The notes under the pieces are model-generated. The model saw only the letters and a list, made by a program, of their open reading frames with translations. It did not search any database and had not been told where the DNA came from. The translations under genes and the position numbers were made by a program. From Rhodobacter sp. CZR27 (lineage in GTDB: Bacteria; Pseudomonadota; Alphaproteobacteria; Rhodobacterales; Rhodobacteraceae): 64,000 nucleotides of DNA. Within the stretch, counting starts at the first letter, position 1; each line of letters opens with the position of its first letter. The DNA lies in contig NZ_CP023550.1 in assembly GCF_002407205.1 (NCBI RefSeq), forward strand, positions 110,001 through 174,000, given 5' to 3'. Positions 57,215-64,000 of this stretch are shown piece after piece.

Positions 57215-58374
57215 GCCGCGGCGGAGCCGTCGACTGCCTGGTGATCGGCGGCGGCTTCTATGGCTGCTGCCTTGCGCTGTTCCTGCGCTCGGTCACCGAC
57301 CGGATCGTGCTGGTCGAGTCGGGCGACCGGCTGATGGACCGCGCCTCGCGGGTCAACCAGGCGCGCGTCCATACCGGCTTCCACTATCCGCGCTCGGCGC
57401 TGACCGCGGCCAAGTCGATGGTGCTGCACCGCCGCTTCGCCGAGGACTTCCCCGAGGCGATCCGGTCCGACTTCCAGATGCTCTACGCCATCGCGCGCCG
57501 CCGCTCGAAGGTCAGCGCCAAGCGGTTCTACCGGATGTTTTCCGACATGGGCGCGCCGATCGCCCCGGCCACGCCCTCGCAGGCGGCCCTCTTCGACCCC
57601 GCGACCATCGAGGCGACCTTCGCCTGCACCGAGCACGCCTTCGACTATTCGGTGCTGCGCAACCACATGGGAAGACGGCTCGACGCGCTGGGGATGGACC
57701 TGCGGCTGAACACCGCCGTGGAGGGCCTCGAGGAACACGAGGATGGCGTCATCGTCCGGCTCTCCTCGGGCGAGGAGATCCGGGCCCGGCACGTCTTCAA
57801 CGTCACCTATGCCCAGATCAACCACATCCTGCGGATGGCCGCCCTGCCCGAGGCGAGCCTGAAGCACGAGCTGACCGAGATCGCGCTGATCCGCCCGCCG
57901 GCACAGCTCGAGGGTTTCGGCATCACCATCATGGACGGTCCCTTCCTGTCGGTCATGCCCTATCCGGCCGAGGCGCTGCATTCGCTGACCCATGTCCGCT
58001 ACACCCCGCAGATGAGCTGGACCGACGCCACCAGCGACCGCCCGGCCTATGAGGTCTTCGCTGCCGCCGAGCCGCAGAGCCGGCACCGCCACATGATCCT
58101 CGACGGGCTGCGCTACGTGCCCTGCCTGGCCGAGAGCCAGTGGGTGAGGTCGATCCACGACGTGAAGACGGTGCTGGTGAAGAACGAGCAGGACGACGGC
58201 CGGCCGATCCTCTACCAGCAGCAGCCCAGGGGTTCGCGGGTGATCTCGATCCTCGGCGGCAAGATCGACAACATCTACGACCTCTTCGACCTCGTGCGGC
58301 TGACCCGGCCGGACTGGGCGGCGGCGAACGAAAGCCTCCTCTGCCCGCCCCGCGCCGCCCGGAGGATGGCCTGA
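57211..58374 (+). CDS. FAD-dependent oxidoreductase (DAO-like)
   Basis: 387 residues. VIGGGFYGCCLALFL is the dinucleotide-binding loop, followed by LVESGDRLMDRASRVNQARVH, the approach seen in D-amino-acid oxidase/glycerol-dehydrogenase-type flavoproteins, and SILGGKIDNIYDLF near the end. An enzyme of this type within a glycan operon may oxidise or reduce a sugar intermediate; the substrate is not known. It overlaps the preceding gene by 4 bases and joins gtrA by TGATG. Confidence 0.75.
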   Translation: MSRGGAVDCLVIGGGFYGCCLALFLRSVTDRIVLVESGDRLMDRASRVNQARVHTGFHYPRSALTAAKSMVLHRRFAEDFPEAIRSDFQMLYAIARRRSKVSAKRFYRMFSDMGAPIAPATPSQAALFDPATIEATFACTEHAFDYSVLRNHMGRRLDALGMDLRLNTAVEGLEEHEDGVIVRLSSGEEIRARHVFNVTYAQINHILRMAALPEASLKHELTEIALIRPPAQLEGFGITIMDGPFLSVMPYPAEALHSLTHVRYTPQMSWTDATSDRPAYEVFAAAEPQSRHRHMILDGLRYVPCLAESQWVRSIHDVKTVLVKNEQDDGRPILYQQQPRGSRVISILGGKIDNIYDLFDLVRLTRPDWAAANESLLCPPRAARRMA

Positions 58375-58805
58375 TGCGGCGCCGGGTGCCGACCGACCTT
58401 CTGCGCTTCGGCGTGGTCTCGGTCCTGGGGCTGGGGCTGGATCTTGCGGTGGCCTGGGGGCTGGCGGTTCTGGCCGGACTCGCCCTGCCCTTCGCCGCGG
58501 TCTGCGGCTTCGTCGCGGGGGCGGCGCTGAACTATGTCCTGCACCATTTCTGGACCTTCCGCAGCGCCGCCCCCCGGGCCGCCGGCGACGGCCATGCCCG
58601 GCGCCTCTTGCGCTATGGCGCGGGGCTCGGCCTGACGCTGGCCTCGCGCGTGGCCACCGTCGCCGTGCTGGAGCGGGTGCTGTTCCCCTCCGAAGGCGAG
58701 GAACTCGCGGCGCTGGCAGGCGGAACGGCGGTCTCCTTCGTGGTCAACTACCTGTCCAGCAGGCATTTCGTGTTCCGCCCCGGCGCCGCGCCGGAGATCA
58801 AGTGA
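58374..58805 (+). CDS. GtrA-family membrane protein
   Basis: 143 residues with four membrane segments. FGVVSVLGLGLDLAVAWG at the first and NYVLHHFWTFRS after the second are the GtrA signature, and NYLSSRHFVF repeats it near the end. GtrA proteins are thought to flip polyprenyl-linked sugars. It sits between the FAD enzyme and the fused glycosyltransferase, which supports glycan export. Confidence 0.88.
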   Translation: MRRRVPTDLLRFGVVSVLGLGLDLAVAWGLAVLAGLALPFAAVCGFVAGAALNYVLHHFWTFRSAAPRAAGDGHARRLLRYGAGLGLTLASRVATVAVLERVLFPSEGEELAALAGGTAVSFVVNYLSSRHFVFRPGAAPEIK

Positions 58806-58848
58806 TGCCTGCGGCGCGGGCATGCGTGCCAGTCGAGAGGGAAGCGAC

Positions 58849-61287
58849 GTGAACCAGGTGAGCCCCCCGAAGGAGGCGATCTCCGCCCCCGTGGACGGTC
58901 CGATGGAGGTGCCGGCCCACGAGGCCCGGATCCTCGCCCCTAAGGCCAGCCGCTACCTGCTGGTGATCCCGGTGATCAACGAGGGCGAGCGGATCCGGCG
59001 CCAGCTCAGGACCCTGCACGGGCTCGCGCTGGCGCTCGACGTGGTGATCGCGGATGGTGGATCGACCGACGGCTCGCTCGACCCGGGCTTCCTGCGCGAG
59101 TGCGGGGTGCGGGCGCTTCTGACCAAGACCGGCCCGGGCCGTCTCAGCGCGCAGCTGCGCATGGCCTATGCCTGGGGGCTGGCCGAGGGCTATGACGGCA
59201 TCCTGACGGTGGACGGCAACGGCAAGGACGGGCTCGAGGCGCTGCCGCGCTTCACCGCGGCGCTCGATGCGGGCTTCGACTATGTCCAGGGTTCGCGCTA
59301 CCGTCCCGGCGGGCAGGCGATCAACACGCCCCTCGACCGCAAGCTGGGCGGGCGGTTCCTGCATGCGCCGGTGCTGTCGCTCGCCTCGGGCACCCGGCTG
59401 ACCGATACGACGAACGGCTTCCGCGCCTATTCCCGCCGCTACCTGACCGATCCGCGGGTGGCGCCGTTCCGCGACTGCTTCCGCGACTACAGCCTGCTGT
59501 TCTACCTCTCGGCCCGCGCGGGCCAGCTCGGCTACCGCGTGACCGAGGTGCCGGTGCGGCGGGAATATCCGGCGACCGGTCCCGTTCCCACCAAGATGGG
59601 CAGCGTCGGTGCCAAGCTCGCGCTGGTGGGGGAACTCTTCCGCGCCGCGCTCGGCGGCTTTCACCCCGAGGCCGACCGGCCGCTCTTCGGGGTGGGCGGG
59701 GTCAGGGCGGTGCCCTGGCTCCTGCCGGCGGTCTTCCTGCTGATCCTCGTCTCGCGGCTGGCCGGCATCCTCGATGCGCCCGACATCTGGCACGACGAGG
59801 GGATGCTGATGGCGAACCTGCCGCTGCCCTCGCTTCTCGCGGCCTTCGGCCCCCTGCCTTACTACGCACAGGCCGCGCCGCCGGGCTACCTGATGCTGGC
59901 GAGCACCGTGATGGCGGGGTCGGGCGAGCATCCCGAGACCGGGCTGCGCCTCCTGAGCATGGCGGGCAGCCTCGGCGCCGCGGCCTTCCTCGCGCTTGCC
60001 CTGCGGCGGCTGGGCGGGGCGGTGGTGGCGCCGGTGGCGCTTGCGCTGGTGTTCCTGTCGCCCTTCGGCGTGCGCTATGGCATCGAGATCAAGCAGTATG
60101 CCTTCGAACTGCTGGCCACCTGCCTGATGCTCCTCGCCACCGTCCGGGCCGTCCAGTGCCCGGGACGGGCCAGCCTCGCGATCCTCGCGGGCTCGGGGCT
60201 GGCCGCGATCCTCTTCTCCTTCGCGGCCCCGGTGCTCTTCGCCGCCCTTGCACTGGCCGCGGTGCTGCAGATGTGGCTGCTGGGGCGCGAGGGACTCCGG
60301 CCGCTCGCCGGCACCTTCGCGCTGCTCGTCGGGCTGGCGGGGCTGTGGCACCTCACCGTGATCTCGCCCGCCACGGCCGACCAGTTCACCCATTTCTCGG
60401 AGGCCTATGCACAGGGCTACCTGCGGCTGCCGTTCCTCGGCGACCAGGGCAGCACGATCTCGGGCGGTCTCCGCATCATGCTGGGGATGTTCGATCCCTT
60501 CTACCGGTTCTCCAGCGGGCACCACTCGCCCCACCTGTTCGCGATCCTGGGCGTGATCCTGCTGGGGCTGGGCCTGCTGGCGGCGCTCCGGCGCGGCCTC
60601 CTGCTGCCGGTGGCCTGCGTGGCCCTGCTGGGCGGGCTTGCGGTGCTGAGCCTCGCGCGGCTCTACCCGATCCTCTACACCCGCCATTTCATCTTCGTGC
60701 AGCCCGTCGTGGGCACCATGCTCGCCATCGGCCTGCTGACGCTTCTCGGCTGGGCGGCGCGGCGGCTCGCGCCCCTGCCCCGGGCGGTCACGCTGGCCGC
60801 GGGCTTCGTCGCGCTCTTCGGCGGCCTCTCCCTCCTCGCCGGCCTGACGCAGGAAAAGCAGCAGCTGAGCGAGGCGCTGGCCGTCATTGCGCGCACCTCC
60901 AGGGACCCCGATCCGCTGATCTACGTGGGGATCACGGCGCAGCCCAACATGCTTTACGTCGCGCCGGAGTTCGGCACGCAGATCGGCTATGGCCCGCATG
61001 CGTTCGACCCCGACTACCGCAAGCGCGGCACGACGGCCACGCTGGCCACCGACCATGCCGACCGGATCCGGAGCCATACCGAGATCTGGATGCTGGAGAC
61101 GCTGGTGTATGACGGCGACTTCGACCGGGTGAGGCAGGACCTCGCGCCGCTGGAAGCCGCCTTCGGACCCTGCGAGGAACTCTACCGCTCCGGCTCGTCG
61201 CGGGATCTGGGCCACACGCTGGCCTATCGCTGCCGCGCCCCCGACCGGGACGCGCCGCAGGCCGCCCGGCAAGGCGGCCTGCCGTAG
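58849..61287 (+). CDS. GT2 glycosyltransferase fused to a GT39/ArnT-like membrane protein
   Basis: 812 residues. The N-terminal ~235 form a dolichol-phosphate-mannose-synthase-like GT2 domain (YLLVIPVINEGERI, VIADGGSTDGSL, ILTVDGNGKDGL, then TNGFRAYSRR). The rest has about 11 membrane segments, with a DAPDIWHDEG motif in the first outer loop, the acidic site of GT39/PMT-type transferases that use polyprenyl-linked sugars. So one chain could make the lipid-linked sugar donor and use it. GTG 58849 is preferred because gagagggaagc precedes it. It ends the operon. Confidence 0.85.
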   Translation: MNQVSPPKEAISAPVDGPMEVPAHEARILAPKASRYLLVIPVINEGERIRRQLRTLHGLALALDVVIADGGSTDGSLDPGFLRECGVRALLTKTGPGRLSAQLRMAYAWGLAEGYDGILTVDGNGKDGLEALPRFTAALDAGFDYVQGSRYRPGGQAINTPLDRKLGGRFLHAPVLSLASGTRLTDTTNGFRAYSRRYLTDPRVAPFRDCFRDYSLLFYLSARAGQLGYRVTEVPVRREYPATGPVPTKMGSVGAKLALVGELFRAALGGFHPEADRPLFGVGGVRAVPWLLPAVFLLILVSRLAGILDAPDIWHDEGMLMANLPLPSLLAAFGPLPYYAQAAPPGYLMLASTVMAGSGEHPETGLRLLSMAGSLGAAAFLALALRRLGGAVVAPVALALVFLSPFGVRYGIEIKQYAFELLATCLMLLATVRAVQCPGRASLAILAGSGLAAILFSFAAPVLFAALALAAVLQMWLLGREGLRPLAGTFALLVGLAGLWHLTVISPATADQFTHFSEAYAQGYLRLPFLGDQGSTISGGLRIMLGMFDPFYRFSSGHHSPHLFAILGVILLGLGLLAALRRGLLLPVACVALLGGLAVLSLARLYPILYTRHFIFVQPVVGTMLAIGLLTLLGWAARRLAPLPRAVTLAAGFVALFGGLSLLAGLTQEKQQLSEALAVIARTSRDPDPLIYVGITAQPNMLYVAPEFGTQIGYGPHAFDPDYRKRGTTATLATDHADRIRSHTEIWMLETLVYDGDFDRVRQDLAPLEAAFGPCEELYRSGSSRDLGHTLAYRCRAPDRDAPQAARQGGLP

Positions 61288-61321
61288 GAGCCTGGCCCCT
61301 GCCGCTTGCCCGGCGGCCTCC

Positions 61322-62911
61322 TCAGCCGGCCAGGGCCCGCGGCAGGGCGGGCCGCCGCCGCAGCGGGACGAGCCGGTCGGTGGTCCTTTCCGTGGCCCGC
61401 GGGGCCGCGCCGGGATGAAGCCGGAAGAACGTCATCCCTTCCCGGAGCCGCGCCGCCTGCCGCGAGAGATCCGAGGCGCCTTCCGCCAGCTGTTCCGAGG
61501 CGGCGCCGGTCTGCTGCGCCACGCCGTCGAGCTGCTCGATGGCGGCGGAGATCTGCCCGGCGCCGAGCGCAAGCTCGCGCGTGGCATCCGAGATCTTCGA
61601 CACGAGGGTCGCGGTGGTGCGGCTGTCCGGCACCAGCCGTTCCAGCCCCTCGCGGGCATGGGCCGCCGTGCGGGCCGTGCGGATCGACAGATCCGAGATG
61701 TCGCGCGCGGCGGTCTGGCTGCGTTCGGCCAGCCTGCGCACCTCGTCGGCCACAACGGCGAAGCCGCGGCCATGCTCGCCCGCGCGGGCGGCCTCGACCG
61801 CGGCGTTCAGCGCCAGAAGATCGGTCTGGCGCGCGATTTCCTGCACGACGAGGATGCGGTCCGAGATCTCCTGCATGGCCGCGACCGTCTCGGCCACCGA
61901 CTCGCCGAACCGCCGGGCCTCCTCGGCGGAGTCCAGCGCGCGCCGCTCGGTCTCGCCGGCGTGCTGCGAGCTTTGCCGGATGTTCGCCGCCATCTGCTCG
62001 ACCGAGGCCGAGGCCTCCTGGCTGGCCGAGGCCTGCTCGGTCGCGCCCTGGCTCAGCTGCTCGGACGAGGCCGCGATCAGCGCGCTCTTCTCGGCCACCT
62101 GCCCGGCCGTCGCCGAGACCGAGGTCACCACCTCGCGCAGCCTCGCGACCATGCGGTTGTTTGCGGCCAGCAGCGCCGCGATCTCGTCCCGGCCCCGGAT
62201 CTCGGCCATCTCGCTGAGGTCGCCCCCGGCCACGCGCTCGCTCAGCGCCAGCGCCTGCCTGAGCCCCCGCCCGATGGTGACGACGATCCACGCCCCCGAG
62301 GCCAGCGAGACCAGCCCCGCGATGGCGAGGATCGCCAGGAGATTGCGCATGGACCGCAGGAAGCCGGCATCGACCCTGACCCGGTTGGCCTCCATCTCGC
62401 GCAGCAGCTCGTCCGACAGCGTGGTCAGCAGGCCCACCCGCCGCGACAGCCCGGCCTGCTGTTCGGGCGACATGAGCAGCGCCTGCGCCTCGGCCATCCG
62501 CCCGGCATCCGCAAGCTCGATCACGCGGTCGTTGACCGCCTTGGTGGCCTTCCAGTCGGTCTCGTAGGCCTTCAGCACCTCCATCCGCGGCGTGCCCTCG
62601 AGAAGGGTCGAGAGCCGCGTGAAGGAGGCGAGCATCTCGGTGCGGGCCGTCTTCATCAGCGCATCCTGCCGGGCGTGGATCCCGGCCGAGGCCGTCATCG
62701 TGTATTCGCGCTGCGTCATGTTGCGCAGAAGCTGGTTCTGGTTCAGCCGAAGCGCCTCGATCACCTGCGGCGCGTCCCGTCCCACCAGGGTGTCGAGTTG
62801 TCCGCGCAGATCGTTGATGGTGGAGATTGCCACCCAGATCGCAAGGCCGCCGAGGGCCATGACGACCGAGAACGTGCCGATGAGGCGGGTGCGAATGGTT
62901 AATGCAAACAT
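61322..62911 (-). CDS. methyl-accepting chemotaxis protein
   Basis: 529 residues. Membrane segments at about 9-30 and 190-215 bound a four-helix-type periplasmic domain with a 4HB_MCP look. A HAMP domain and the signalling domain follow, with the hairpin tip [41 protein letters not shown] recognisable in parts. It lacks a CheR-binding pentapeptide at the end. ATG 62911 is chosen because it gives the [10 protein letters not shown] membrane start. Ligand unknown. Confidence 0.9.
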   Translation of the reverse strand: MFALTIRTRLIGTFSVVMALGGLAIWVAISTINDLRGQLDTLVGRDAPQVIEALRLNQNQLLRNMTQREYTMTASAGIHARQDALMKTARTEMLASFTRLSTLLEGTPRMEVLKAYETDWKATKAVNDRVIELADAGRMAEAQALLMSPEQQAGLSRRVGLLTTLSDELLREMEANRVRVDAGFLRSMRNLLAILAIAGLVSLASGAWIVVTIGRGLRQALALSERVAGGDLSEMAEIRGRDEIAALLAANNRMVARLREVVTSVSATAGQVAEKSALIAASSEQLSQGATEQASASQEASASVEQMAANIRQSSQHAGETERRALDSAEEARRFGESVAETVAAMQEISDRILVVQEIARQTDLLALNAAVEAARAGEHGRGFAVVADEVRRLAERSQTAARDISDLSIRTARTAAHAREGLERLVPDSRTTATLVSKISDATRELALGAGQISAAIEQLDGVAQQTGAASEQLAEGASDLSRQAARLREGMTFFRLHPGAAPRATERTTDRLVPLRRRPALPRALAG

Positions 62912-63421
62912 CTGGAAGCCCTTGAACTCTTTAACAGAACATTGCCGCACCATGGCAGGGCGCGGCTGGAACGGCAGCCATCTCTTGGCATGAGCACCGC
63001 TCGCTTGCGGTGGCCGGGACTGGCCGGGAGGCGGGGATGCCGTCCCTGAGGATGCGGTGGCCTGTCGCAGGGGGCGCGGCTCCGCACCTCCCGATCCGCG
63101 AGCCGCCGCAAGGGCCTGGGGCCGCCCCGCGGGCGCGTCCCGATGCCCGGCCCTTGCGATGCGGGCCGGGCCGCGGCTTTCCGCAGGCTGGGGTGCCGGC
63201 AGGGATCCCTGCCCCCTCCGGCCTGTGCGGGGGGTGCCGGCCGCGTCCTGTGCGGCGCTGCCGCACCGGCCCGGACGCGCCGGGACTGCCCAAGACGGTG
63301 GGGCCGACTAAAGAGTTCATAAATATCTCCGTTGGATGATCCCGGCGGGAGCGGTGACGGTCTATGCCGGAAAGGCGCCCGATCAGGCAAAGGGCGATCC
63401 TCGGCAAAAGGTACAACCAGT
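62912..63421. other. 510-bp divergent region between two chemoreceptor genes
   Basis: GC-rich, with small frames of no recognisable product. It holds the promoters of both receptors. An ATA-rich piece (gttcataaatatctccgtt, 63316-63334) lies about 90 bases before the second one. Confidence 0.35.
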
Positions 63422-64000
63422 ATGAAGTTTTCGATCCGCAACAAGCTGGCTGCCGCCTTCGGCGTCGTCTTCCTGACCTCGGGCCTGGCGGTGGCCGTAG
63501 CGCTCGTCCATCTCAACCGCCTCGATGCGAGGCTGGACGAGGTGATCGGCCAGCATGTCCAGCAGGTGGTCCTCGCCCAGCGGCTCAGCATCGGCCAGTA
63601 CCGCGTCATGGCGAACCTGCGGGCCCACCTGCTCGACCGCGATGCCGCATCGGCGATCCGGATCGAGACCGACGTGCAGGAGGGGCGCATGATGCAGCGC
63701 CGGGCCCTGCGCGCGCTGCGGGCCAGCCCGCAGGACGCCACGACCGCCGACATCCTCCAGCGCTACAATACGCTCCGGAAACAGATCCAGAAGACCAGCA
63801 ACCGCGCGATGATCCTGTCGCTGGGCGGCAAGCCCGAGGCCGCGGCCGGGGTGCTGCGCGACAGCGGCTCGGACCGGATGGAGATCGAGCTCGAGGGCCT
63901 GTCCGAGGCGCTGGTCGCCCACAAGCTCGGCATCCTGGACCAGGTCAAGGCAGAGGCCGACGCGGATTTCGGCCGGATGATCGTGATCGTCGTGCTGATC
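63422..64000 (+). CDS. methyl-accepting chemotaxis protein, N-terminal part (cut by window end)
   Basis: The frame MKFSIRNKLAAAFGVVFLTSG is open to the last base (193 codons). A first membrane segment (about 9-30) and a periplasmic helical bundle (NRLDARLDEVIGQHVQQVV ... LRAHLLDRDAAS) lead into a second membrane segment (MIVIVVLI) at the edge. This is the 4HB_MCP sensor type. The HAMP and signalling domains would lie beyond the window. It is divergent from the other receptor. Confidence 0.82.
   Translation, partial: MKFSIRNKLAAAFGVVFLTSGLAVAVALVHLNRLDARLDEVIGQHVQQVVLAQRLSIGQYRVMANLRAHLLDRDAASAIRIETDVQEGRMMQRRALRALRASPQDATTADILQRYNTLRKQIQKTSNRAMILSLGGKPEAAAGVLRDSGSDRMEIELEGLSEALVAHKLGILDQVKAEADADFGRMIVIVVLI

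Overview
The window is a GC-rich alphaproteobacterial chromosome or chromid segment, most like the Rhodobacter/Cereibacter group (Rhodobacteraceae). This rests on the rRNA operon layout (23S, 5S, initiator tRNA), the napKEFDABC gene order known from Rhodobacter sphaeroides, and the gene content. No species is claimed.

Layout. (1) 1-2062: 3' part of 23S rRNA, 5S rRNA and tRNA-fMet. (2) 2019-4160: a graveyard beside the tRNA, made of the C-terminal end of a large serine recombinase that reads into the tRNA, a broken IS110-family element and scrambled IS3-family pieces. (3) 4241-16075: an arsenic island. It holds aioX-aioS-aioR-aioB-aioA (periplasmic arsenite sensing and oxidation), then on the minus strand arsR-arsN2-acr3-MFS, and divergently a second arsR, an ArsP-type permease, a small thioredoxin-like protein and a probable DUF2703 remnant. 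(4) 16066-32516: accessory region with a GlxA-type AraC regulator, a Tat-exported nitroreductase-like protein, a DUF927 protein with a degraded P-loop, two RTX-type secreted proteins and a serralysin-like protease, a COG2187/DUF2267/PRPP-synthase-like group, a decayed torT-like gene and an intact IS1111-type element. (5) 32887-37684: napKEFDABC, periplasmic nitrate reduction. (6) 37869-61287: a cell-surface locus. It has a LuxR-type regulator, a Gly/Asp-rich secreted protein (frameshifted), a second Q/N-repeat protein, a type I secretion ABC transporter and HlyD adaptor, a multidomain SdrD/thioester-like exoprotein, a 64-residue VPEID-CTERM-type protein, a fused exosortase E/CPBP protease (XrtE), and a six-gene nucleotide-sugar/glycosyltransferase operon. 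(7) 61322-64000: two divergent methyl-accepting chemotaxis proteins, the second cut by the window end.

How the parts work together. AioX senses arsenite and signals through AioS and AioR to the AioBA oxidase, while the ars genes export or modify arsenicals. Here AioR lacks the GAFTGA loop and has a degraded Walker B, so sigma-54 dependence is doubtful. The surface locus reads as one programme: type I secretion of low-complexity and adhesin-like proteins, an exosortase with a minimal substrate, and glycan synthesis genes that could decorate the anchored product. It is the best candidate in this window for an undescribed system.
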